A DNA stretch of 64,000 nucleotides, from assembly GCA_019915135.1 (NCBI GenBank), contig JAHLMK010000009.1:1364001-1428000 (forward strand). Reading direction: 5' to 3'. This DNA comes from Strobilurus pachycystidiatus. Lineage: Eukaryota > Basidiomycota > Agaricomycetes > Agaricales > Physalacriaceae. The translations under genes were made by a program, and so were the position numbers. This document shows positions 1-10,848 of this stretch, in pieces (positions within the stretch are counted from its first letter, which is position 1; each line of letters opens with the position of its first letter). The notes under the pieces are model-generated. The model had not been told where the DNA came from. It saw only the letters and a program-made list of their open reading frames with translations, and ran no database searches.

Positions 1-882
1 GGAGGTCGTGACGGACCCCAACTCCTGTTGCTATGAAGCCATCGAGAAGATGTATGCGGATGCCCTCTTCCACGCCAACGAACTCCAGGCTATTGCGGGA
101 TACTCGGTGCCGATACATTATGGCTTGTGGCGCTCAAAGACCGAGTGGGGCGGGGTCATGATTTGTGCAATCATGCAATACGGCGGTACACCATGGACTA
201 TAGTCAAGACTACCAGATACAACACGCTCCAAAACAAGTCAGATCTCGCTTGCTGTCCTCTCTCAATTTGCTGTTGATTGAGCTCGATTTTCAGGATCAT
301 TATAGGGCGCGCCGTGGAATTACTTCACGATTATCATATCTTTCACGGTCAGCTCGCAATGGACCTCCACCACATTCTTTTGCTTCCCGGTCCAAACGAG
401 GACATGACATGCTTCATTGTCGACTTTTCGAGTGCAATCCCCTCCACCTGTGATCGTAAACTTCCTATTCTTCCCATCAGCACCGATGGACCCCTCAGGT
501 CTGGATGCGAGGAGACTGCGGATGTCACCTACCTGCTGGGCATGCTCTCAAGGGATGATCGTCAAGGTTTGTTATGCTCTGTCCTTTCCCACGTATTCCC
601 GGTAACATCTGTTGAATAGGTTACAAGAATATTGAGCAGCCCTTGAAGTTTTTTGACGCCTATTCATCACGATTTCCGTCTCTCTCAAGATATCAGGTCC
701 TTATAGCTCAACGTCATCACTTCTTTGACAATCCACCGTTGGATTGGAACTCGAAGTTGGGATTTCGCGACGACGGGGAACTTGTCGTAACTTTTACAGA
801 TGATGAGGAGACGATGGACGAAGAGCATCTACAGCTTTGCGATCGGATACCTTGTGATCTCTTGATGTCCTTTCTAAAGTAG
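1..882 (+). CDS. Protein-kinase-like (possible pseudokinase), 3' part
   Basis: The gene enters from the left window edge, so its start is not visible. Exons read 1-237, 295-566 and 620-882, joined by GT-AG introns of 57 and 53 nt that keep one frame. The protein shows a VP.HYGLW stretch followed by a kinase-like catalytic region (VELLHDYHIFHGQL, then IVDFSSA). This is the pattern of the expanded basidiomycete kinase-like families, where the loop usually reads HGDL and DFG or DF.RA. Here the catalytic Asp position is Gln (HGQL), the metal-binding Asn position is His, and DFG reads DFS, so catalysis is doubtful. The call rests on motif resemblance only. A small-molecule kinase-like fold is an alternative. 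Confidence 0.6.
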
Positions 883-1303
883 TAATCCAGTATATAGTAA
901 ATATACAGATTATCCCTCCTTCCTTCTCTGTACCTACAGTATCTCGCTCTGACAGGCACAATCTGGGCGCAATGGTAGCACAGCCACGCGCCCTAATTCG
1001 TCTTTCCCGAACCACCATCATGAACCGGGCGCCTTGCCTCTGTCCTCACCTGTAGCTGTAGCAAATATCCTCTTGTCTGACAGTTGCCACCAAAACCCAG
1101 ATTGTAATACAAGACAACTGTCAGTACAGGACACCTGCCACTAAACCCCCAGCACTCTCAAGGCTAAAACGGGACTGTGCGCCATATGTCGGGCTAGCGT
1201 CGGGTCCCGCCAATCACCCGATTCGGAAAATCAATAAAACATGTGTATTATTAATCTACGACAGCTGCTCGTAACCTCCCAAAGCGGAATTCTGCGCGGC
1301 ACC
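883..1303. other. Intergenic, with a 46-bp dispersed motif
   Basis: No supported gene. Positions 1078-1123 hold a 46-nt sequence with inverted ends (TGACAGTTG / CAACTGTCA). It recurs in opposite orientation at 32087-32132 with about 39 of 46 bases identical. Confidence 0.5.
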
Positions 1304-4300
1304 CTAACCGGCCGGCGTCTCGGCATCAACAATGGCCTCTGCCTCAGATGCGGCAAGACCGTCCATCGGACCGGACTTCCTCCCACGTGCAGGTGCAGAC
1401 CTGCGCCACAGCGTCTCGAATCCCTGTCTTATATGCCGCCGATCCTTTGCCTGTTGCAGTGCATAGGCGCGCCGGCCGGCGAGTTCCTCTGTCCGCAGAC
1501 CAGGTAGCTCTGTCGTACTGCGCTCCTGCCATAAACGCTCCTCGTAACGGAGCGAGCGTAAAACTCGCCGCATTTCCTCCTTGAGTATATCGACCTCCTC
1601 TGTCCAGCGGGTTTTTCTTGCCAGGGCTTTGGCCCATTTGATACGAACGCCTGTGAAACAAGATGAGTATATCAAAAATGCGCCACAGCATGACTTACAC
1701 TCGTGCAGATACTCATCGTCCTCTGCATCGGGTCCGCCATCCGATGTCCATATCCAGGACATTGTCGCCTTCCCCTCCCCGGGCACATCCCTCCGAATCG
1801 GATGTGAACTCTTCTTCACTCGACCTGTGCCAGTTACCCGGCCATCCCGTTTGTCCAACCGACCGAGCTTCTTCACAGCCTCGGCGTCAGACTCCGCCGT
1901 CATATACACCTTCACGTCTTCCGCGGCCAACTTTCGGAGACTGCCGCAAGCCTCTTCCCCTACGAGTCGGACCAGGCTTTCCCTAGATAGTCGGTACTTC
2001 CCCGCCGCATCGTCGACTTTCAAGCCAACGGTCTCAATCAAAGTTGCGGCTCTGCTTGTACCCCGTTGGCCCGTGACGTGTGCGTTACGAAAATTGACGA
2101 GATACCGTTTCGCGATGAGGCGACTTCGGAGTTTCGAGAGCGCGTCGCCGCATTGAGCGCGTCGCAGAGCTGCCTCCTGGTCCATCAGCCGTACCGGACA
2201 CTCCACCTCGACTTGCAGCGATGGCGAACCAGCACACCTAGATGGCAGGTAAAGATCCGCCTCCTCCACTGGGGGCGGTTCGCGGTCCTCTTCCCGACGT
2301 TCCCACTCCTCTCGCTCCAATATCGCGGACACACCAGGCATGTAAACGTTCTGCCACTTGCGGAATTGAGTCATCTTCTTTTCGAGCGTTCGTCGGCGGT
2401 CCAAAACCTTTCGTTGCTGCTCCGGTGTCAAGCCGCCTTTGACTTTTTTGTCTTGGGAGATTCTTCGTCTTGTTTGAGTAAATCAGCAATGCGTGAACAA
2501 AAGCAAAAGGATACACTCACTGGCCCTCTTCCACCTGCAAACCCAAGATAAGGAAACCAGCCATGCTGACCCTCGCATCTCTAGGAATCACCTTCTTTTT
2601 CTTCCTCCTTTTGTGTCCTCCGCTCCTTTTCTTTCTCCGTTTCGAGGCTGCTGACGGTTGTTCGGCATCTAATTCCCCGACAGACTCTTCATCATCGGCT
2701 TCCTCCTCCTCCGCCAGAGCCGCCTCCCGTTCGGCGCGCTCATCCTCGGCCTCCTCCTTCCGCAGTGCCAATCTGACTTGTTCTTCCGTTATTTGAACTA
2801 TTCCATGTCAGACTTCTAGCCGCTCCACTGTGACAACTGGCACGTACCAGAGCCTGAAGGAGCATACGGATTCATCCCGGACCCGCCAGACAGCCATTCC
2901 GTCACTGCAGTCATCCACTCGGCTCGCAAATCTTCGTCGAGAGCGTCGTCCACACATTTGAACGCCTCGCACTGCACAAAACGTTCCTCCAACGCAATCC
3001 TGAGGCGCCGCAGCAGTGTCTGACCTAGAGTATCATGAGAGTCTCATTCCTGGAGAATAAGTAAGAAAAGCGTACCGAGCCCGATGTTCTTCTTGAAGTT
3101 ATGTCGATTTGCCTTATCTTCGATGTCATCGTGCCGAGCCCCAGGTTGCTCCCCCTTCGTCATATAGGACATGGGGTTCATCACAGCCCACACGCGTTCA
3201 ATCCCCTTGCCATCCGTCTTGCCGACACCAACCTTGTACTTCAGTGATTCCGCTGCCTCGCAAGATATCTCATGCACATTCCCGTGCCAAACCGGGAGCC
3301 CCCACGTCAGCGCCGGCAGATCCAAGTTCTTGAGCACCTCGGGCAACGCCTCAATTCGCTTGTAGAAATTCTTCTTATATTGGCATGCGATGTCGTAAGT
3401 CACAGTAACCTCCTTGAGTCCCATGCGCGACAGAAGCCAGTATAGCACAAAATCTGAATTCTTGTAACTGCAACTTTGTTAGCACGTCTATACTAGAAGC
3501 ACAGATATCAAATACGTACCGTTCACCCTTCTCAAGATCTCCCAAACCCATGAGCAGTTCATGACGGGCACAGATAACGCCGAGGACACCAGCCCATCGA
3601 AGTCCAACGGAGAAGCGAGTGTCCTTCTGCATTAGTGCCGCAAATGATATACATGTCGACATCTGTATTCAAGGTCAAGTTTGCTTTTCACAGCTGAGCG
3701 AGACACGGGCCTACCTCTTCCTCGGTGATATAAGATCGAAGCCATTCGTGATATATATCGAAAGGGACTTGCACACCCAGCCCAGAATAGAGCGGCTCGT
3801 CTACCCGAGGTGAGGAGCGCATCTGGCACGACATGCGGAAGTTGGCGTCCATTGACAGAATGCGCCGATAAAGAAACCTGCGAAGACGTCTGAGACACGT
3901 TCCAAAAAGAACATCTGGACTTACTGAAACTCTGGCCCGACGCGGTCCCAGTCCTTCGGCAGATTCACGCCGACTCTCGGGCATGCCCAGCACTGCACAG
4001 CGACGTCTCCGTCAGCCGCGTCCATCAAGCCTCCGGGTGCGTAGAGCACACCCGACCGCCGTACACGCATCAGAAAGCTCCACTGGCGCGACATGCGCAA
4101 AAAAGCCTTGTACCGATTGGGAGGGCGGTTCGTGCCGCACGGATCTGTCATGTCCTCCAACGTCGAAACGAAGTCTCTAACGTTGACGGTAGCAATGACC
4201 TTTAGCCGCCGATAAAGATTGAGAACCTCAGTAGTTGCGCAGGTCTGAGGAACATGTGTGGTGGCGGGGTACCAGCCAGTCCGAAAGAGCTGCTGCCAGT

Positions 4301-5457
4301 GATGTTGTTGGTCGGAATCGCCGCAGCCACAATAGCGACATGATACGGTGTGGATGCCATTAGAGTGCATGACGGTCATGGTGTGCAAGGAGGAGGCTGG
4401 GACCCGACAGGGACCCCCACCGTGTCCCAGCTGATAGACCATACCCATGTCGCGCAAGGTCGTTCGTTCCCATGACATATTACGCCAGACCTGAAGACGG
4501 GTTGGAGGGCATAGCCAAAAGTAATTGCGAACAGACACTCACCCTCACGGAATGGGTAGGAGAACGATCATGCCGACGGAGACAGCATTCTTTGCACTCT
4601 GCAAAATTGCCGCAAGTGCTGCACCGAAACAGTTCGTCGCAGGTAGCGCCACCGGGGGCGGGGCGCACCAAAATATCCTGCATTCGTTCGGGGACCCAAA
4701 GCTTGTCGCTCGCCAGCGGAACGGAGCAGGTGCTGCATCTGGTGTGGAGAGTAAGAGACCCCAGTCCGTGGTCACGAACCGATTCCTCCAAGAACATGAG
4801 GATCCATGGCTTCCATTCAGTCATCGCGTCGTCCTGTTTGCAGACATTAGCACACAAACGCTATGAATCTCGTACAACGCACCGAGCTAACATAGAATTT
4901 CCGTTTGTTGGGTAGACCGGAATCCATCAAGTCTTCCCCGTCGTCCTCTTCAGCGTCCCCAGCTTCCATTCCCTCTATGACATCGGCCAACGTGTCCGAC
5001 CCCTCCTCTTGCCCAGCTAGGGAAGTTTCGACCCCAAAGCTGAAGTCGGCGAATTCGTCAAAGAGGTCCCGCGGTTCGATGGCGGGCTCAGCCGGGGCAA
5101 CGGGCTGGCTCGTAACATTCCCGGACGTGTCGATATGGACGGCGTGGTCGAGACCTTCGGTTCTAAGACAGGGCTCATACAGATCCAGCCACCACGTGAT
5201 CTGGCCCGTACCTGTATGCATTCCTTCAAATCTCGAGCAAAAAAAAATCTGTGCGATGAAAAGTTGCGGATTGGATGCCTCTAGATAATGATCGCACGGA
5301 TTTCGATATAGTCTACTTCTGACCGAACGCATAGCGATTTACGAGTGTCACGTGGTGGCTGGATCTGTATGAGCCCTGTCTTAGCTGGAGCATGGACACC
5401 GACGAAGTGCTTCGTAGGGCGTCCGCCTTTCTTTGGAGCGTTAGAGGTTGGGAACAT
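1304..5457 (-). CDS. KDZ (Kyakuja-Dileera-Zisupton) transposase with CxC2-like cysteine cluster
   Basis: A multi-exon minus-strand gene. From the N-terminus it has an acidic region; a cysteine cluster near 4560-4750 (CSTC, CSTCGNF, CKECC, RRHDRSPTH) of the type found at the front of fungal KDZ proteins; the CRYCGC and HWQQLFRTGWYPAT region near 4260-4340; and CWACPRVGVNLP near 3960. The catalytic core follows. SMDANFRM (near 3850) supplies the first Asp, YDIACQY (near 3390) the second, and GIERVWA (near 3190) the Glu, followed by GARHDDIEDK and HNF.KN.GLG. The C-terminal part (to 1304) is charged and helical. All three acidic residues and the cysteines are present and no frame break is obvious. 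KDZ proteins are inferred DNA transposases. The exact first exon is uncertain: an ATG at 5455-5457 opens about 58 codons, then the model must splice. Element ends were not found. Confidence 0.85.
5164..5385. repeat. 37-bp perfect inverted repeat at the 5' end of the KDZ gene
   Basis: Positions 5164-5200 are the exact reverse complement of 5349-5385, separated by 148 bp. One arm lies in the presumed first coding exon. The other falls in a stretch that can be read as a 49-nt GT-AG intron on the minus strand. The transcript could fold into a 37-bp stem here. Confidence 0.85.
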
Positions 5458-5670
5458 GATGGGAAGGTGTCAAAAATGGGTACCTGGTCAATACAAGCTG
5501 CGAACGCCTTGAGCAGCCCTGGGTGAGGGCCGCGCCCTCACCACAGGTGGACCGTGCGGCGTTTGTGGTAAACGATATGCGATGGCGTAAGGGAAAGAAA
5601 TGGATGACACATTTGCATTACGCTCAGTTTACGCTAAGTACGCAAGGTGCCGTAGCCTTTACGATGACGA

Positions 5671-6494
5671 TTAATCTCGACTTAGATTGACCCACGCATC
5701 CCAGCACCGCTCAATGTGCTCCGAGTCTGAGTCGCTACTTCCATAATAGGTTTCAATCTCGCTGTCATCCGCCGCCACGGTCTGCGCCCGCGGCCTCTCT
5801 GTCTGGCATTCCTGCGTATGCGCATGCTTATGCAGCTGACGCGTAGGCTCGTAACTGGAGGTTATGCCCTCGTACAAAATATGGGCACACGACCGCAGGA
5901 ACTTGTCCGCGTCTTGGCTCGCCTTCTCTTTTCTGGCGCGATAGATATGAATAGCTTGGATCTCATCAGCCAACTGGAAGTGGAGGAGAGCCATACGGTA
6001 CGTACAATCAATGTTGTGCTCCCAGAGATCGCGGTCCTTGAGATTCCTCGCGATACGTTTGCAGAGCGTCCAGTTTATTCCGTTGGGCGTAACTCCGAAG
6101 GCATTTCGAAGCTCACTGCGGTATACGACATTGTCGCTCCACAGGATAACGAGGCAATACTGATCGACTGTGGTGATCCCGGACGCCAGGAGACGTGGGA
6201 CCATAAAGTCACCCCCGTAGCCGACGAATGCCGCGGAGAGACGAGCCTCGACTTGGAGATCAGCGTCTTGGATGTCCTTGCCGTGGTATGCCTCGCTATG
6301 GAGTTGAATAATACTGGGGAGCGCAGGTAAGTAAGGAAGATGTTCGAGCGTAGCCAAAGAACATCTCACCGTAGGGCGCTGTCTTTCTGGACAGTGTTCG
6401 TGTATGCTTCGCTCTCGTCAAAGACCTGGGGGCGGATTTGATGGGTGGTGAGATGGTATGGGAGAGTCGACGTATCAGAACGGGCACGAGTCAT
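5671..6494 (-). CDS. Hypothetical protein upstream of the KDZ gene
   Basis: Two exons, 6494-6370 and 6313-5671, with a 56-nt intron. They give a 255-residue protein starting at the ATG at 6494. I do not recognise it. Visible features are a mixed alpha/beta-looking central part (FVGYGGDFMVPRLLASGI, LVILWSDNVVYRSELRNAFG), a histidine-rich stretch and an acidic, serine-rich tail (DSEIETYYGSSDSDSE). It has the same orientation as the KDZ gene and starts about 210 bp upstream of it, so it could be element cargo or simply a neighbour. The consistent phase across the intron supports a real gene. Confidence 0.6.
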
Positions 6495-6652
6495 GGTGGG
6501 TGTTCCTAAAACACCCCACACCCGCCTGTAGCGCTTTAACTATATTTTCACCAGCTTGCCGACCGTTTATGGCAAAGGTAACGGGTCACATTCAACTACA
6601 GATATACCCGCAGATATATTATATTCAGGGAAATAGAAAGTAACATTTCATA

Positions 6653-7359
6653 TTACTCTTCGTCGCGAGCCTCCTCAACCTTCTTGCGGGCATAGCGGTA
6701 CAAGGCGTGCTTCAAGGCACGCCACGTCTTCTCCTGCACACCTAAACCCCGCTTGAAGTCTTGTCTGAACGGTTGATCGGCGCGCGTTTCCACCGAAACG
6801 TTGACGAGATCCTCATGGGTATAGATGCCCATCTCCTTGAAGTGGAGTTCCAGGCAGGACAGCTCGTATGCATCCAAAAAGCGTCCCACCTCATCGTGAA
6901 CGAAGGCGGCATCTGGGGGAGTGACGAAAAGTGGATCCTCAACCGTGTCGAATGCTTTCTCTCCACGACGACCTGAATTTGCATCACATCAATTGGAGAT
7001 GGTCAGAAGGTAAACTAAGCGGCGTACGGATGTTTTGCACCCCATTTCCAAGGATAATGTCGGTCCGTATTGGGCGCAGCTGTCTGAGGCGATTATGAAC
7101 ATCCCTGCACCAGGAAAGGTCGCCGTCAGTTGGGTATGGCATGTATGGCATGCCAGGCTCACCGCCGAGAATTCCACATGGTCTTGGTGGGTTTCTTGAC
7201 AAATTTTAGCTTCTGCTGAACTTTGGCGCGCTTGGTGGGGGAGGTGGTCGTGGACGCACTCCGCCCACGGCGCGGCGACGCGGAGGTGACCTTGGAAGCA
7301 GGCTCCGCGCTGCCAGCCTCAACGGTTTTGTCGAGCTCTCTCGTGTCGTCTCTCGCCAT
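6653..7359 (-). CDS. Hypothetical basic-N-terminus protein
   Basis: Three exons, 7359-7163, 7104-7028 and 6972-6653, with introns of 58 and 55 nt. The spliced frame codes for 197 residues. The first 65 residues are Ser/Arg/Lys-rich (SPRRGRSAS, SPTKRAKVQQKLKFVKK), like a nuclear-localised or DNA-binding tail. The remainder (DEVGRFLDAYELSCLELH, RDVHNRLRQLRP) looks helical. I do not recognise the family. All junctions are canonical and in phase. Four copies of TTCCCTAGA lie within 220 bp upstream of its start. It lies in a run of minus-strand genes that follows the KDZ transposase. Confidence 0.6.
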
Positions 7360-7439
7360 CACGGAGGCTCACCGACGGGGGGAATATAGACAGCCAATCA
7401 CGCAGTAGCTCGCTTAAGAATGGAAAAAACCAGGCAAGG

Positions 7440-7582
7440 GACATATTTCCCTAGATCGTAATAGGCAGGTTCCCCTAGATCGACATAGCTGATCGGAAGG
7501 CAGCGCGTTGGGCCTTCTGATCATTTTCCCTAGACCGAATGGAGCGCGCTGGGCATGAGGTACGCGACTTGTCTTCCCTAGA
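7440..7582. promoter_or_regulatory. Four spaced TTCCCTAGA motifs upstream of the 7359 gene
   Basis: The string TTCCCTAGA, or TTCCCCTAGA in one copy, occurs near 7447, 7470, 7529 and 7572. Three of the four are followed by TCG or CCG. Spacing is 23, 59 and 43 bp. This is an intergenic stretch just upstream of a minus-strand start, so a repeated binding site is possible. The assignment is inference. Confidence 0.35.
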
Positions 7583-7731
7583 TACCAATATACGTCGCAG
7601 AGTCCTCATTAATTCTTCCGGCCGTTTGGCGTGAGTTCTCATTGGGTGCCGTCCAGTTCGTTCGGTAGTCGCGTTGATTGGTCACAAATTATATGTCATT
7701 GAGAGAGAGTCGCGGACGCGCCAGGGGCCAT

Positions 7732-8500
7732 CTAGCTGTAACGGACTACAGGGCCTAATAACCATCTACCAGGGGCACGTTGAATTTTCAGCATACGGAA
7801 CTCGACGGCACGCTCCAAGTAGTCACCCCAATCTCTAATGTGCTTGCCATGCACGGCTAGCGCTTCCGCCTCCAAAATAGCGTCCATGAGATAAGACTGC
7901 GCAGTATGTGCAGGCGCCGTGAGGGAGAGGACGTTGTTCAAACGGCAAAGATAGTGGTGACGCTCAGCAACCACCATCCGCAAGCGGTCAACGTGGACGT
8001 CCAAGGAGATGATGACATCGCCCAGTCGCTTAGTGGACGCGTACATGAGGTGCTCGGCCGTCTCGGGGTTGCGACGGGCAGCGTTGATGAGGCGAGATGC
8101 GTATTCGCCAGCGTTGAGTGAACTGGCCACGGTGAGGGAGCGAAGGAGCTGCTGGACTTGATATTCCTGATTGCGAATGTACAATTCAATGCGAGACCTG
8201 GTAATGCGTGTCAATACAAGCGGGGTACTACGAGAGGGGAGAAATCCGCACGGCAAAGCATTCTTGACCAGCCGGAGACAGCGTACTGGTTGCGCAATAT
8301 CCTCCGTCAAACTAGTCGCTGTATCAGATTAAGGACGGGAGGGAGCTCAGTAGACGTACTCGTCAAACACAGGTTGCCGCATATCGACTGAAGGGCTTCG
8401 GCGCAGAGAAGCGGACTGTAGAAAACATCTGCTCGCCCACGCCTAGCGGTACTTATCCAGACGAGTTCGGCAATGGCCTTGATGTCAGATGCTTGTGATT
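7732..8500 (-). CDS. Hypothetical protein, 5' end not identified
   Basis: The stop is at 7732. The frame runs up through an exon ending near 8310, and a GT-AG intron of about 43 nt (near 8313-8355) joins it to an upstream exon containing SDIKAIAELVW and CAEALQSICGNLCL. No ATG was found in frame before the sequence becomes a T-rich tract and the tRNA-like element at 8530-8603. The start may therefore lie in an unseen exon or may have been lost. The protein is helical, Leu/Arg-rich and unrecognised (LRLVKNALPCGFLP, LMDAILEAEALAVHG). The g at 8603 and beyond is occupied by the gypsy element. Confidence 0.45.
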
Positions 8501-8529
8501 GAGATAATATAATTTTGTCAAAAAATTTG

Positions 8530-8603
8530 GAGCAAAAAATGACCACAGACTGGGAATCGAACCCTAGGGCTCTATGAGCAGTGTGAGCAGATCATCATAG
8601 CGT
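8530..8603 (-). tRNA. tRNA-like sequence, 3' part (B box), split by the gypsy insertion
   Basis: On the minus strand, 8551-8564 reads GGGTTCGATTCCCA, an exact pol III B box in a T-arm-like context, followed by a T6 tract near 8535-8540. CTATG...CATAG forms a possible anticodon stem with an enlarged loop. Rejoining at the GCGT duplication places GTGT-AGTGGGA-ACAC (D-arm, A box, 25001-25020) upstream. The acceptor arm does not pair convincingly. It may therefore be a degenerate tRNA or a tRNA-derived SINE head rather than a functional gene. Confidence 0.4.
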
Positions 8604-10271
8604 TGATACGCAGGGTACTATTCCAGTACTAGAAACGGGGAATTTTGCGATTCCTGAACAGCCCAAAGACCTTAGGAACCTCCAGTCAAGTACTTAGGAT
8701 AGAGCACGCAGGAGTTACTGCCTTGACGCGGGCAAGCCTCCAGGACAAGGTCCAGGCGCCTTAACAAGTCCTTTAGGACAGGCGCGATCGAAACCTTCGA
8801 TCACCTTCATCCGAATACCCTTATCCGCGCGTTGGATCCCTTTCAAGATCCCGTACCTTTGCGTGTACCTTGTACTACAGACGATGTGCTATAACCATTC
8901 GCACCCAAGGAGGGTCCGAGGTCTCCAGGCGGTTCAGTTCGAGCGACCCAAGACCTGCGCACCTCAACCCAAAGACCTGGAAGGTCCCGAAATAGTTCAA
9001 GGACATCACAACCCTTTTGGGGAAACAATCTTCGGAGCTGTCAAGGACTCCGAACCGACGCCTTCCGCTATGCCGATCGATCATGATCCACGATCAAGGA
9101 CCACCCCGAAAGCAGGGTGTATTACCACTTTAAGAAAGCACTCCCCGGTAGTGTCTGCGCTCGAAAGGACGTTCTTAACGATCTCCATCCAACCTATCCA
9201 CAAGAAAGCAGGTGTCCGTAGGACCTTGCAACATAAAGATACCTAAGGATCGAAGTCCTTATCGGACCTTGATCTCCTGGGCACAAGGATTGTACCATAC
9301 CGCCAAGGTGGCGTATATGGCTAAAGGACCAAGCGGCCTGTCCGCAGTTGTTTCGACCAGGGATAGCCAATAAGAATCCAGTACTTGTATGACTCGAAAG
9401 TCCGATGTATCCGATCCTAGAATAGATGCTTACTCAGTAGGAACCCACCAGTAGTATAAAAGGGCCCAAAGGACCCATATTTCGGTAGCTTAGAGCCCCC
9501 TCCAGTAGCCGCTAGTCAGACGCAGCCGTTGTAGTGAATCTATCTCGAGTTTCGACTCATTTCTGCAAAGTACCCAAAGACCCCAAAGACCTTTCCAAGA
9601 TTTAAAGACATCAGGTGTTGCCAAACTCCTTGAAAGACTCGAAAGAACCTTATTCCGACGTACCAAGTCAAGTACCAACGAATCTACTTGGTGTTAGAAC
9701 CTTGTATTCGCAAGAAGGCCGGTTTGCAAGTGGTTCTGCCCTGCACTCACGCTCTTTCGTGAAGTACTTCCCTTTGAGGGATAAGTCGAGTTTGAACGAG
9801 TGTTGTCAACGTCTGAGACACCTTTCGGAACCTTTGGTCCCGGTGCAAGACACTAGAAGTTTGGTTTAAGTGCAAGAAGGAGTCCTTATCGTTAGCAGTC
9901 CAGTGGCGTAAAACCTGCGGTAGCGGCCTGACGATTCCAAGACAAAGTCCTTGTACACCAGAGCACTTGATAGGTAGAAGCTACATTGCCTCGCGCTGTT
10001 TAAGGTCTTCATACGTCAAGAGGTTCGGCCTACGACTTCAAGGTTTTCTTGTGTCATTTCGATCAGAATCCCTACACCCCCAAAAACAACTCGTAGTTTA
10101 ACTACAGCATTCGGAATACATCTCTATTTCTCCATTACCCAAAAGCATCTGGTTCTCTCGAACCTTTGTGCACCCCATCTCCCTTACAAGGAGTGTTAGT
10201 TGTGATAAGGATTGATAGTGTGGTTAGACGATAGCTTCTTTTTCAGAGGTCTATTCCGAACTTGCACATCA
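8604..10271 (+). repeat. 5' LTR of the gypsy element
   Basis: 1,668 bp beginning TGATACGCAGGG and ending CTTGCACATCA. It matches 23329-24996 with one difference noticed (position 9483). Short ORFs inside it (for example 8863-9246) have the same frames in both LTRs and no recognisable product. I treat them as incidental. A TATA-like TATAAAAG lies near 9455 and is a candidate core promoter. Confidence 0.95.
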
Positions 10272-10276
10272 TATTT

Positions 10277-10296
10277 TGGAGCCCACCGCGAGGGGG
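10277..10296 (+). promoter_or_regulatory. Candidate primer-binding site
   Basis: Five bases after the 5' LTR the sequence reads TGGAGCCCACCGCGAGGG. Its first eight bases complement a tRNA 3' end GGGCTCCA, which fits lysine tRNA as known from yeast. The identity of the primer tRNA is inference. Confidence 0.5.
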
Positions 10297-10848
10297 TGTA
10301 AATTTTGATTTCGAAAGAGACTTCCAAGTCGACCTTGAGATCGGAATCTCCATAAACAAAAGACACTGGCTGCAAAGAACTCTGGTCGTTACACCAACAG
10401 CCAGAACCGCGCAAATCCACAACCACCAAAAGGAGACCCAGTTATTGCCGGATCTTCAAATCCAGCAACCTCTGGTATCACTAGTCGCCTAAGAAGCAAT
10501 CGCCCAATCGCCGGCTCACTTTACAACGGTTTACCTAGTGAAGTAGCTCAAGCACAGCGACGCTTTGCAGACCCGACTACTCCCAAGAACCAAAAGAAGA
10601 AACGTACGCAAGTACCACCTTCAACACCTACTGCCTCTAGGATCAGATCTTCTTCAGATCCTGAATCACCTTCGAGAACTCCAACCAGTACCCGAAGACA
10701 TTCGGACTCTAGAACTTCGCCTAGTCCCGCATTTGTGACACCTTTCGGAAGTCCTTTGACTGACCTTGAAGACCCCGAAAGTCCAGAACCTATTACCCCC
10801 TTCATTGACTTTAACACGTCTACCCAAAACACGATACCAGTTCCAGTA

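Noticed and set aside
1581..2156. 191-codon plus-strand ORF
   Set aside because: Antisense to the KDZ transposase C-terminal exon, with no coding features.
8863..9246. 127-codon ORF in both gypsy LTRs
   Set aside because: Repeated only because the LTRs are repeated. No motif, and LTRs normally do not encode proteins.
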